From Nonomuraea ceibae (lineage in GTDB: Bacteria; Actinomycetota; Actinomycetes; Streptosporangiales; Streptosporangiaceae), in NCBI RefSeq assembly GCF_019396325.1, contig NZ_JAHKRO010000105.1, positions 1 through 33,438 of the forward strand: a DNA stretch of 33,438 nt, given 5' to 3'. The translations under genes and the position numbers were made by a program. The notes below the pieces were generated by a model. The model saw nothing but the letters and a program-made list of their open reading frames with translations. It ran no database searches and was not told where the DNA came from. The number at the start of each line of letters is the position of its first letter. Within the stretch, counting starts at the first letter, position 1. Shown in pieces: positions 6,883 to 13,417 of the stretch.

Positions 6883-7201
6883 GACCGTCCCCCTCGCCCA
6901 TCTGCCCCTCATCGGCTCCCAGCGTGTTGCCCGGTGTGTTGCCTGGTGTCGGATCGGCAAGCCGGAACTTCACCCGCCGAAGCGGCCCCCGCGCGTAGTC
7001 GCCCGCGAACGCCTTGCGCTGCGTCGTCACGACCTTCACCGCCACCCCCGCCGCGACCAGCAACCGCAACTGCCGCCGGAAGTGCTCCCGCGTGTTGACG
7101 TGTCCGAAGCACGCCGCCACCTCATCCACCGTCGCCCCGTCCGGGAAGCTCGCCAGACACACCGCGATCTCCTCCCGCCTGCTCTTGCCCGCCCTGCTCA
7201 C
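6875..7201 (-). CDS. winged-helix-like protein, accessory operon
   Basis: This 108-aa protein starts with GTG 7201, overlapping the previous stop (GTGA), with GAGGG upstream. Residues 8-65 read as a winged-helix fold: a helix (REEIAVCLASF), ATVDEVAACFG as the second helix, REHFRRQLRLLVAAG as recognition helix, then a strand pair (VAVKVVTTQRK). This pattern is common in small DNA-binding proteins that separate sense and response in actinomycete elements. The C-terminal tail contains PGNTPGNTLG, a short repeat. It may regulate replication or the operon itself; the target is unknown. Confidence 0.65.
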   Translation of the reverse strand: MSRAGKSRREEIAVCLASFPDGATVDEVAACFGHVNTREHFRRQLRLLVAAGVAVKVVTTQRKAFAGDYARGPLRRVKFRLADPTPGNTPGNTLGADEGQMGEGDGHE

Positions 7202-7548
7202 CGCGCCCTCCCTTCCTGCCGACCCCCGCCACTGTCCGGGTACATCGACCGGTAGCGCTCCCGGCACAGGTCCGAGACCCGCCGCGCCGCCGTCTCCACC
7301 GACGAAGCCGGGCACGAGGTGTAGCGCCACCACCCCGGCTTCGTGGGAGCATCCAGCGACCACCGAAACCGCCACCCCTGCCCACTCCACTCACACCACA
7401 CGTTCAGCCCCACCGCCGCGATCCCCACCAGCGCGATCCCCTCGCACTCCGAGACCCGCGACGCCACCCCACGCCGCTCCAGATGACCGGCCAGCTCCCA
7501 CGCCAGCCGCCCCGCAGGGCTCATCTCCTCCACCACCGGACGCCCCAT
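7198..7548 (-). CDS. unknown 116-aa protein, accessory operon
   Basis: The protein starts at ATG 7548, sharing one base with the stop of the HATPase gene (TGATG). It has an N-terminal helix (PAGRLAWELAGHLERRG), then beta strands rich in tryptophan (LNVWCEWSGQGWRFRWS, GWWRY) and a C-terminal helix. Proteins of this size and layout often accompany HATPases in WhiJ-type neighbourhoods, but I cannot name the family. No signal peptide or membrane segment is present. Codon use and the overlap chain support it as a real gene. Confidence 0.65.
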   Translation of the reverse strand: MGRPVVEEMSPAGRLAWELAGHLERRGVASRVSECEGIALVGIAAVGLNVWCEWSGQGWRFRWSLDAPTKPGWWRYTSCPASSVETAARRVSDLCRERYRSMYPDSGGGRQEGRAR

Positions 7549-7985
7549 CACGACCGCCCCCCAGCAGCCAGAGCGGCCCACACCACGCGCTCGCCCACCT
7601 GCGTGACATCCGTCCCCCAGCGTCCGCCCGTCAGGTCATCCACCACCCACAAGCCCCGCCCGCACGTTTCATCGGGGCCGGGGATGCGCGGCGACGGCAC
7701 AGCGCCCGACACTCCCGGGTCCACGACGGCCAGCCGCCAGTACCGCCGCCCGTCCTCCACGATCGGGACGAGACTCATCCGCACCCACGGAGCACACCCA
7801 TGCACCAGGGCGTTGGTCACCAGCTCAGAAGCGATCAGTTCAAGGTCTTCCAGCGCCGGATGCTCACCCATCCACGCTCGAAGCTCACGACGGGCCAGCG
7901 CGGGAAGCAGAGAGCAGTCGTCCAGCTCCCTGATCACCCACACCTTGATCCCTGCGTACGGACGCTCGGACGCAACGGCTCGCAT
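7548..7985 (-). CDS. RsbW/AbaA-like ATP-binding regulatory protein
   Basis: The 145-aa product has the HATPase_c (GHKL) motifs of anti-sigma-factor kinases. The N-box ELVTNALVHG begins at Glu54, with Asn58 for magnesium. The G1 box VVDPG is near residue 88, and a G2-like glycine motif, CGRGLWVV, comes before the last strand. Such cytoplasmic proteins bind and may phosphorylate regulators. In Streptomyces they often sit beside WhiJ-like XRE and DUF397 genes, as they do here. ATG 7985 follows AAGGTAGG; GTG 7991 is an alternative. It is the first gene of a four-gene leftward operon (7985 to 6625) in which every junction overlaps. The partner is unknown. Confidence 0.85.
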   Translation of the reverse strand: MRAVASERPYAGIKVWVIRELDDCSLLPALARRELRAWMGEHPALEDLELIASELVTNALVHGCAPWVRMSLVPIVEDGRRYWRLAVVDPGVSGAVPSPRIPGPDETCGRGLWVVDDLTGGRWGTDVTQVGERVVWAALAAGGRS

Positions 7986-8160
7986 GGTCACCTACCTTGC
8001 GGGGGTCGGGTGGGTTCGACATGTCCTGACGAATGCCGACTGTGCATTTGTCATCCGCAGTGGGTCTCAGCGGATATGGCCTCACACGGACGCCAGGCAC
8101 CAGGCACAGCGCCCCGAGCTGCCACTCTTGCCCAGGAAAACTGCACTTCCAACGCCATTG

Positions 8161-8247
8161 CTTGCGCCCAACTGAGAGGCTTAGCGCAAGGCCCAGTGTG
8201 CACCTAACTGCCATGCACCTGCAAGCCCTGAAAATGCATACCTTGCA
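8161..8247. promoter_or_regulatory. paired inverted repeats upstream of the XRE regulator
   Basis: CTTGCGC (8161-8167) and GCGCAAG (8184-8190) form a perfect inverted pair with a 16-base spacer. TGCAAG (8220-8225) and CTTGCA (8242-8247) form a second, also with 16 bases between. All four arms contain CTTGC or its complement. They sit in the divergent region between the HATPase operon and the XRE gene, so they are candidate autoregulatory operators. The rest of 7986-8268 has no gene. Confidence 0.4.
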
Positions 8248-8268
8248 AATATCGGGAGGGCAACCAAG

Positions 8269-9162
8269 ATGCACGATGACCCCGAGGTGCGAGATGATGT
8301 CCTGGTGCCGACGAGACGACAGCCGCCTACTGTCCGCATGCGCCGGTTGGCGGCTGAGCTTCGTCGCCTCCGAGACGCTGCTGGGCTCTCACAAGAAGAC
8401 GTCACCAATCAGACCGGGGTGAACGTCGCCACCCTCTACCGCATCGAGACTGGCCGCACCAAACCGCAGCTCAGAACGCTTAATGCGCTCCTGGACACTT
8501 ACGGTGTCACGGGTCCCAGCCGGGACGCCTTGATCCTCCTCCAGCGGGACGCCGGAAAGAGGGGTTGGCTGAACACTGCCGACTCCGGATTGCCCGAGCA
8601 GTACACCGCGTACATCAACTTCGAAGCGGAGGCTCGCGAGATCCTCAACTTTGAGGCCACCTTCATCCCGGGCCTGCTCCAGACACCGGACTACGCCCGT
8701 CAGGTCATCGCGGGAGTCCTGCCCGCCGCGACCGACGATGACATCCAGCGCCGCGTTGACGCCAGGCTCAAGCGCCAGGAGCTCTTGGGCACTCCAGACG
8801 CCCCGCAGCTATGGGCGGTCATCGACGAAGCAGCCTTGCATCGTCGCGTTGGCGGGACCGCCGTGATGCGTGATCAGCTTCGCCACCTAGCCACGCAGGC
8901 TCGCAACCCGCACATCACGATCCAAGTGATCCCATTCAAGGCCGGTGCCCACCCGGGCATGCCCGGCAGCTTCATCATCTTGCGCTTCGGGATGATCGCT
9001 CCCGACATCGTCTACATCGACAGCATGGGCGGCGACCTCTTCCTAGAAGAGGAAGCCGAGCTAATCAGGCATAACATGGTTTTTGAGCATCTTCGCGCCG
9101 TAGCGCTCAGCCCTTCCGACACGGTGACGCTACTGACATCCCTAGGCGAAGATCACGATTGA
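8269..9162 (+). CDS. WhiJ-like XRE regulator with DUF5753 (Scr1) domain
   Basis: This 297-aa cytoplasmic DNA-binding protein carries an XRE helix-turn-helix at about residues 24-80 (LRDAAGLSQEDVTNQTGVNVATLYRIETG). A DUF5753/Scr1 domain follows from about 105 to 285, with the family hallmark FEATFIPGLLQTPDYAR and the IQVIPF segment. The start at ATG 8269 has GGGAGGG nine bases upstream. The next gene encodes a DUF397 protein, the usual partner of this family in streptomycetes, where such pairs affect development and antibiotic production. Here the pair most likely controls the element, perhaps through the repeats at 8161-8247. The operator assignment is inferred. Confidence 0.92.
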   Translation: MHDDPEVRDDVLVPTRRQPPTVRMRRLAAELRRLRDAAGLSQEDVTNQTGVNVATLYRIETGRTKPQLRTLNALLDTYGVTGPSRDALILLQRDAGKRGWLNTADSGLPEQYTAYINFEAEAREILNFEATFIPGLLQTPDYARQVIAGVLPAATDDDIQRRVDARLKRQELLGTPDAPQLWAVIDEAALHRRVGGTAVMRDQLRHLATQARNPHITIQVIPFKAGAHPGMPGSFIILRFGMIAPDIVYIDSMGGDLFLEEEAELIRHNMVFEHLRAVALSPSDTVTLLTSLGEDHD

Positions 9163-9173
9163 GAGGAGCTAGG

Positions 9174-9452
9174 GTGCAGTCCGACCTTTCTAAGGCCCAG
9201 TGGCGGACGAGCCGGTTTAGTGGCAACGGCGCAAGCTGTGTTGAGGTCGCCGTCCTGCGTGGTCGTGACGCCGGTGTCCCTAACAAAGCTGACGAGGAGT
9301 TCGTGGTGGCCGTTCGTGACACCAAGAACCGCGACCGCGAGCCTCAGTTCTTCACCATCCCCGAATGGGATGCCTTTCTTGCAGGCGTGGCCGAAGGTGA
9401 CTTCAGTTCCGCATCCTTGATCGCTGGCTACCCCGGCGTGGCAGTCCATTGA
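9174..9452 (+). CDS. DUF397 protein, partner of the XRE regulator
   Basis: The 92-aa product shows the DUF397 pattern: W-R-T-S-R-F-S-G-N-G near the start, then CVEVAVL, VVAVRDTKN and FTIPEWDAFLAGV. These proteins work with WhiJ-like XRE regulators, probably by binding them and changing DNA binding. GTG 9174 is chosen because GAGGAG precedes it by about seven bases; an upstream TTG at 9159 would overlap the XRE gene. It starts 11 bases after the XRE stop, so the two form an operon that ends at the terminator at 9483-9514. Identification is firm; the exact role is not. Confidence 0.9.
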   Translation: MQSDLSKAQWRTSRFSGNGASCVEVAVLRGRDAGVPNKADEEFVVAVRDTKNRDREPQFFTIPEWDAFLAGVAEGDFSSASLIAGYPGVAVH

Positions 9453-9482
9453 CGCCCTGCCGAGCAGGCCGCACACGGCGAG

Positions 9483-9514
9483 ACGCCCGGACCATGCTTA
9501 CGGTCTGGGCGTTT
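9483..9514 (+). terminator. rho-independent-type terminator after DUF397
   Basis: ACGCCCGGACC (9483-9493) pairs with GGTCTGGGCGT (9502-9512), with one G-T pair, around an eight-base loop, and TTT follows. It lies 31 bases after the DUF397 stop. Confidence 0.75.
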
Positions 9515-9666
9515 CGCGTACCGGGAGCGAAGGCACGCCTAGGACAAGAGCACTAAAGACCCTTTTGGGAACCCCCACGGGCCGGTCGCCACACTGCGTG
9601 CCGTTGGCCCGCTGTTCTCTCCGTAGACCGGCACCGGCGAAGGGTCGCGAGCCACGGCGGGGCTAC

Positions 9667-9835
9667 CGAATCGTTTCGGAGCCAACTGCATGGGGACCCC
9701 TCCAAGATCGCAAAAGGGGGGCCGGGGAGGAAAGTGCGGGGGGATGGGCGCGGCCCCTCCCCGAATTAGCAGACCAGCGTAATGCCCCCCTTTTGAGATC
9801 TTGCCCCATGCAGTCAGCACCACCGCAACGATTCG
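9667..9835. repeat. large imperfect inverted repeat near the element's right end
   Basis: The left arm (9667-9721) and right arm (9785-9835) share, in inverted order, CGAATCGTT, ACTGCATGGGG, CAAGATC and CAAAAGGGGGG, with small gaps. A seven-base insertion in the left arm is the main difference. The 63-base loop contains a further GGGGAGG/CCTCCCC pair. So large a foldback between the last element gene and the boundary could be a single-strand origin, a recombinase-related site or a transcription barrier. No gene is seen between 9453 and 9943. Confidence 0.6.
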
Positions 9836-9865
9836 TCCGCCCCTCGCCACCGCCCAGCGAATCAC

Positions 9866-10075
9866 CTAACCTCGCAGGTGAGACGTGCACCAACCGCCGC
9901 GCCAATCGTTACCGAACCGCAAGCGCCCCAGACCTCTATTGGGCTTCCCCGCGCCGTTGGGGCCGAGGAAGGCGACGAGCCGGCCGGGCTCGACGTCGAG
10001 GTCGATGCCGCGCACCGCCTCGACGGTCTCCTTTTTCATCGTGAAGACACGGGTCAGTCCCCGGGCGTGGATCAT
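9866..10075 (-). pseudogene. ABC transporter ATPase gene, 5' fragment cut at Walker A
   Basis: The frame opens at ATG 10075 with a strong GGAGGAG site and encodes MIHARGLTRVFTMKKETVEA, then VRGIDLDVEPGRLVAFL and the Walker A residues GPNGAGK (last codon 9944-9946). This is the N-terminus of a DrrA-like ABC ATPase. A Thr or Ser must come next in a working Walker A; instead the frame runs 25 codons into unrelated sequence and stops at 9866. The missing 3' part (Q-loop, signature, Walker B) is not in the window. The sharp break coincides with the right limit of the element, so the gene was probably split by integration. A simple deletion is the alternative. Bases 10076-10342 hold only promoter-like sequence, including the palindrome CCTACGTAGG at 10213-10222. 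Confidence 0.75.
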
Positions 10076-10342
10076 GGTCGGTTCTCCTCCGGGCATGGCG
10101 AAGAAACCCCAGGTCGGGGGCTTGGTTGAGGTTGGGGGTCCAGTGTGGGCGCGGGGGAGGGCTTTGGCAAACGCGAACACGACGTTCACATACGGCTCTG
10201 ACCTGCGAAAACCCTACGTAGGAGACGTGGCGGAGTCGGGCCGGTTTCGAGGCTCTGAAGTGGGGTTTCGACGGACGTACAGAGAAATTTCCAATGACGG
10301 ATAGCTGCGTCCGGTTATGCGGATATTGCGGGTTGCGGGATT

Positions 10343-11377
10343 ATGCCGGGCTCCGGGATGATCTCGCAGGTGAAACGTCTGTTATTGGTCGCGGTGGCCG
10401 CGGTGGCCGGCATGGCCGGTCCCGCCCAGGCGGCCTCCGGGGTGCCCGGGGTCGATGTCAGCAACTGGACGGCGGAGGTCGACTGGCCGGCGGTGGCCTC
10501 GGGAGGCGGGAAGTTCGCCTTCGTGCTCGCCACCGAGGGCGTCGACTTCCGGAGCACGCACTTCACCTCGCAGTACGACGGTGCGGCGGCGGCCGGGCTG
10601 GTGCGCGGGGCCTACCACTTCGCCCAGCCGCACGAGTCGGGCGGGGCCGCGCAGGCCGACTACTTCGTGCAGAACGGCGGGGCGTGGACCGGCGACGGGA
10701 TGACGCTGCCCGGTGTGCTCGATCTTGAGGACAATCCATACAAAGAGCGCAACGGCAAGAACAGCTGCTATGGATTGACCGCGAAAGACATGGTCGCCTG
10801 GATCAAGGACTTTACGAAGAAATACCGCCAGCGGACCGGGCGCAACGCGATCATTTACACCACCACGAGCTGGTGGCGCACGTGCACCGGTGACAGCGCC
10901 TCCTTCAAGGCGCACCCACTCTGGATCGCCCGCTGGGGAGCCGATCCGGGCGAGCTGCCCAAGGGCTGGGAGAAGCACACGTTCTGGCAGTCGGCCGAGA
11001 AGGGCACGCTGGCCGGCGGGCAGAACGCCTTCAACGGCACTGAGGCCGACCTCAAGGCGCTGGCCAACCCGCCCGCCGAGGTCACGGTGTCGGGCAAGGC
11101 GCGCAGCCGCAAGAGCTTCACGCTGACCGTGGCCAACACCGGCCCCCACCCGGTCACGAACGTCAAGGTGTCCGGCCGGACCTTCGGCGGCATGCGGGTG
11201 GTCAAGGCGACCTCGGGCTGCACGTTCAGCGGCACGGCGATCCGCTGCGCCATCCCCGAGATCGCGCGCGGCCAGAAGCGGACGTTCACCTTCGCCACCA
11301 AGCCGTCGAGGTCGAAGGGCGTCGTCGGCATCAGGTTCACGGTCGGCTCGGCGGAGCTGGAACTGCGGGCGAGGTAG
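10343..11377 (+). CDS. secreted GH25 lysozyme (muramidase)
   Basis: The enzyme should cleave the glycan strands of peptidoglycan outside the membrane. A signal peptide (about residues 1-31) ends in QAA. The GH25 domain spans about 33-240, with the conserved VDVSNW at its start, the catalytic D-x-E in GVLDLED, and later YTTTSWW and LWIARWG. The last 90 residues form a DUF11-like or Ig-like beta domain (VTVSGKARSRKSFTLTVANTG). Starts at 10343 (ATG), 10358 (ATG) and 10370 (GTG) are all possible; none has a clear ribosome binding site. It is followed after six bases by an NlpC/P60 gene, giving a pair that would cut both glycan and peptide. A role in cell-wall turnover is inferred from the family. 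Confidence 0.88.
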   Translation: MPGSGMISQVKRLLLVAVAAVAGMAGPAQAASGVPGVDVSNWTAEVDWPAVASGGGKFAFVLATEGVDFRSTHFTSQYDGAAAAGLVRGAYHFAQPHESGGAAQADYFVQNGGAWTGDGMTLPGVLDLEDNPYKERNGKNSCYGLTAKDMVAWIKDFTKKYRQRTGRNAIIYTTTSWWRTCTGDSASFKAHPLWIARWGADPGELPKGWEKHTFWQSAEKGTLAGGQNAFNGTEADLKALANPPAEVTVSGKARSRKSFTLTVANTGPHPVTNVKVSGRTFGGMRVVKATSGCTFSGTAIRCAIPEIARGQKRTFTFATKPSRSKGVVGIRFTVGSAELELRAR

Positions 11378-11383
11378 GCCGGG

Positions 11384-11908
11384 GTGAGGCTGTCGGGCAG
11401 GCGCCGGCTCGCCCTCGCCGTCGTGCTCGTCCTGCTGGTCGCCACGGCCTCCGTCCCGATCAGGCGGTACGTGCTGCCGCGCATCGTGGAGATCGCGTAC
11501 GCGGTCGAGAAGCGCAGGATCGTCTACTCGTGGGGCGGCGGCCACGCCGAGGAGCCGGGGCCGTCCAAGGGCACCTGCCTGGGCTACGAGGGCAAGATCA
11601 AGCCCTGCCCGGCGGCCAGGACGCGCGGGCTGGACTGCTCGGGGCTGACCCGCTGGGTGTACGCGCTGGCGCACGGCGAGGACGTGCTCGGGCCGGGCAA
11701 CACCGACGACCACATCCGCCGCATGCGCCGGGTCGCCCGGCCGCGGCCCGGCGATCTGGTGTTCTTCGGCAGGAGCGTCAAGCAGACTCGCCATGTCGGC
11801 GTCTACCTGGGCGGGGGCCGGATGATGAACGCCCCGGAGACCGGCGCCGTCGTGCGGGTCGACCCCGTCTCCCGGGTGAAGGGCCTCCTCGGGTTCTACC
11901 GGTACTGA
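11384..11908 (+). CDS. NlpC/P60 peptidoglycan endopeptidase
   Basis: The 174-aa product has a hydrophobic N-terminal segment (residues 8-24) that is a signal peptide or anchor, then an NlpC/P60 domain. The catalytic cysteine is Cys85 in LDCSGL, and the histidine is His137 in RHVGVYLG. PGDLVFFG, typical of the family, lies between. Two extra cysteines (65 and 75), just before the active-site loop, could form a disulfide. The GTG start at 11384 lies six bases after the lysozyme stop, so the two are surely co-transcribed. It should hydrolyse stem-peptide bonds in the wall. Confidence 0.88.
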   Translation: MRLSGRRRLALAVVLVLLVATASVPIRRYVLPRIVEIAYAVEKRRIVYSWGGGHAEEPGPSKGTCLGYEGKIKPCPAARTRGLDCSGLTRWVYALAHGEDVLGPGNTDDHIRRMRRVARPRPGDLVFFGRSVKQTRHVGVYLGGGRMMNAPETGAVVRVDPVSRVKGLLGFYRY

Positions 11909-11962
11909 TCCGGTATGGCGTGTAACGCGGGTCACGTACCGGAAATTGAGAGACCCGGAGGC

Positions 11963-11968
11963 TACTGT
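11963..11968 (+). promoter_or_regulatory. -10 element of a likely leaderless transcript
   Basis: TACTGT ends eight bases before the ATG at 11977, the position expected if transcription starts at or next to the start codon. No ribosome binding site at normal spacing is present, which supports a leaderless message. Confidence 0.4.
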
Positions 11969-11976
11969 GTGCCGCT

Positions 11977-12207
11977 ATGGACAGGCGATGGGTAGGTGGC
12001 GACGGGTTCGAGATCGTGCTCGCCCTGCGCGCGGGGCGGCAGGTGCTCCGGGTGCGTCGCAACGGGTGGCTGGTGGCCGACTGCCTGTCGGTCGCGGAGG
12101 TCGCGCGCCACGTCGATCTGGCCGATCTGTGCGAGGTCGTCCGGCTGCCCGCGGCCCGGGTCCCGGCCGAGGCGGTGGAAGGGCGGACGAGTTCGCATCA
12201 TCGCTGA
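11977..12207 (+). CDS. unknown 76-aa protein
   Basis: The product begins MDRRWVGGDGFEIVLALRAG and contains RQVLRVRRNGWLVADCLSVAEVARHVDLADLCEVVRL. This reads as three beta strands followed by two helices, resembling a small single-domain actinobacterial protein transcribed ahead of a tRNA. It has no signal peptide or known motif. Transcription is probably leaderless (TACTGT at 11963-11968). Its stop is 39 bases before tRNA-Thr. I do not recognise the family. Confidence 0.65.
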   Translation: MDRRWVGGDGFEIVLALRAGRQVLRVRRNGWLVADCLSVAEVARHVDLADLCEVVRLPAARVPAEAVEGRTSSHHR

Positions 12208-12246
12208 GCGCCGTGTATGGTTACACCTGTCCGCAGCGCCGGACAG

Positions 12247-12322
12247 GCCCCTATAGCTCAGTCGGCAGAGCGTCTCCATGGTAAGGAGAAGGTCAACGGT
12301 TCGATTCCGTTTGGGGGCTCCA
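12247..12322 (+). tRNA. tRNA-Thr (GGT)
   Basis: A full cloverleaf is present: acceptor GCCCCTA/TGGGGGC, D-stem GCTC/GAGC, anticodon stem TCTCC/GGAGA with loop ATGGTAA (anticodon GGT at 12280-12282), T-arm AACGG-TTCGATT-CCGTT, and an encoded CCA at 12320-12322. Confidence 0.97.
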
Positions 12323-12332
12323 GCTGTGACGG

Positions 12333-12358
12333 GCCTCACCGCAAGGTGAGGCTTTATT
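12333..12358 (+). terminator. terminator after tRNA-Thr
   Basis: GCCTCACC-GCAA-GGTGAGGC forms a perfect 8-bp stem with a tetraloop, followed by TTTATT. It separates tRNA-Thr from tRNA-Met. Confidence 0.85.
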
Positions 12359-12475
12359 CATTTAGGTTCACCGGTGATTCTGAGGCATACTGGGGTCACC
12401 CGCTCGACCAGGCGAGTTACGAATGTGCTCCCGGTGTCGGGTATCCTCTACGGGGCCGGGTCGTTACCGGCTCAA

Positions 12476-12549
12476 GGCGGAGTAGCTCAGTCAGGCAGAG
12501 CAAACGGCTCATAATCGTTGTGTCGCCGGTTCAAGTCCGGCCTCCGCTA
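12476..12549 (+). tRNA. tRNA-Met (CAT), elongator type
   Basis: The acceptor GGCGGAG pairs with CTCCGCT (first pair G-T). The D-stem is GCTC/GAGC, the anticodon loop is CTCATAA (anticodon CAT), and the T-arm is GCCGG-TTCAAGT-CCGGC. CCA is not encoded, unlike the neighbouring tRNA-Thr. The first pair is not the unpaired C-A of initiators, so this is taken as an elongator. Confidence 0.93.
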
Positions 12550-12619
12550 CTGCCCTTCCCCAGGTCACCTGACCTGGGACGGGCGTGTCCATGTCCCGAA
12601 CGTAGAAAGGCACTCCCAA

Positions 12620-12784
12620 GTGGCTGCCACCGACGTTAGGCCGAAGATCACGCTGGCCTGCCAGGAGTGCAAGCACCGCAACTACATCACGCGGAAGAAC
12701 CGGCGCAACGACCCGGATCGGCTTGAGCTGAAGAAGTACTGCCCCAACTGCCGCTGCCACCGCGCGCACCGCGAGACCCGCTAG
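12620..12784 (+). CDS. rpmG: 50S ribosomal protein L33
   Basis: The 54-aa protein is a complete L33 with the zinc-binding form: C-Q-E-C at residues 14-17 and C-P-N-C near 40-43, with the family segment RNYITRKNRRNDPDRLELKKYC between. It binds 23S rRNA in the large subunit. GTG 12620 is the start, with GAAAGG ten bases upstream. Longer in-frame versions would run back through the tRNA and are rejected. Its place after tRNA-Met and before two MaoC-type genes is the standard actinobacterial order. Confidence 0.95.
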   Translation: MAATDVRPKITLACQECKHRNYITRKNRRNDPDRLELKKYCPNCRCHRAHRETR

Positions 12785-12822
12785 TTCTCGCCGGGCAGCA
12801 TTCCTGCCTCCCCATAACGCAC

Positions 12823-12852
12823 AACCGGCGTCCTGCTGACAGGGCGCCGGTT
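12823..12852 (+). terminator. terminator after rpmG
   Basis: Two 13-base arms (12823-12835 and 12840-12852), AACCGGCG-TCCTG and CAGGG-CGCCGGTT, pair fully with one T-G pair around the tetraloop CTGA. It is located 38 bases past the rpmG stop. Confidence 0.8.
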
Positions 12853-12966
12853 CGTCGTGTCCGGCGGGTTTCATGGGCAAAATGCCGGTCATCCCGGCGA
12901 CAGCCGAACCTTGTTCTGTTACCGTCTGGCTCAACGACGCTCGGTGACACATGCGAGGGAGCGCTG

Positions 12967-13416
12967 ATGGCGTTGAACCGTGACTTCGTGGGACGCAGCT
13001 ACCCTGCCGGCCCCCCGTACGAGGTCAGCCGGGTCAAGATCAGAGAGTTCGCGGCAGCGATCGGCGACAACAATCCTGTCTACCGCGACAGGGAGGCGGC
13101 GCGGGCCGCCGGGCATCCCGACGTGATCGCGCCGCCCACGTTCCCCATCGTGTTCAGCCTGCAGAGCGGCGGCGAGGCGCTGGCCGACCCCGACCTCGGC
13201 CTGAACTTCGCCATGGTCGTCCACGGCGAGCAGCGCTTCGAGTACGTCCGCCCCGTCTACGCCGGCGACCGGCTCGTGGTCACCGCGACGATCACCGACA
13301 TCCGCAGCGCCGGGCGCAACGAGCTGCTGACCGTCAGGAACGACGTCACCACGGTCGAGGGCGAGCCGGTCTGCACCACGTACAACACGATCGTCGAGCG
13401 CGGAGGGGCGGCCTGA
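12967..13416 (+). CDS. MaoC-type hydroxyacyl dehydratase, HadA-like subunit
   Basis: The 149-aa hot-dog-fold protein matches the substrate-binding subunit of the heterodimeric (3R)-hydroxyacyl-ACP/thioester dehydratases: FAAAIGDNNPVYRDREAARAAGHPDVIAPPTFP at about residues 28-61, then the helix and strands of the fold. It lacks the catalytic Asp-His pair of its partner, as expected for HadA. In mycobacteria the homologue works in fatty-acid synthase II; here, without mycolates, the substrate is likely an ordinary acyl chain or another thioester. GAGGGAG precedes ATG 12967. The HadB-like gene starts one base after its stop, so the two are translationally linked. Confidence 0.88.
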   Translation: MALNRDFVGRSYPAGPPYEVSRVKIREFAAAIGDNNPVYRDREAARAAGHPDVIAPPTFPIVFSLQSGGEALADPDLGLNFAMVVHGEQRFEYVRPVYAGDRLVVTATITDIRSAGRNELLTVRNDVTTVEGEPVCTTYNTIVERGGAA

Positions 13417-13417
13417 C

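Larger units (their letters stand above)
1..9943. mobile_element. AICE-type integrative conjugative element, left end outside window
   Basis: The interval holds a RepSA-like rolling-circle initiator, an FtsK/SpoIIIE-type translocase, small AICE-type proteins and WhiJ-like regulators, mostly packed in leftward operons. That is the gene content of actinomycete integrative and conjugative elements, which move as double-stranded DNA using a single translocase. No integrase or excisionase is seen, so these probably lie left of base 1, next to repSA as in known AICEs. The right boundary is placed at 9943/9944, where an ABC-ATPase reading frame is lost immediately after its Walker A lysine codon. 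Bases 1-180 contain no gene I can support, only a C-rich run near 17-27. Confidence 0.8.

Noticed and set aside
9539..9865. A 108-codon leftward frame across the large inverted repeat
   Set aside because: It is formed by the foldback arms themselves; no ribosome site, and the product has no recognisable domain.
9872..10379. A 16-base near-repeat (CTCGCAGGTGAGACGT at 9872-9887, CTCGCAGGTGAAACGT at 10364-10379) as att sites
   Set aside because: The second copy is inside the start of the lysozyme gene, outside the ABC break point; chance similarity is more likely.
12247..12322. tRNA-Thr as attachment site of the element
   Set aside because: The element ends about 2.3 kb to the left, genes between are ordinary chromosome, and no copy of the tRNA 3' end is seen within the element part of the window.
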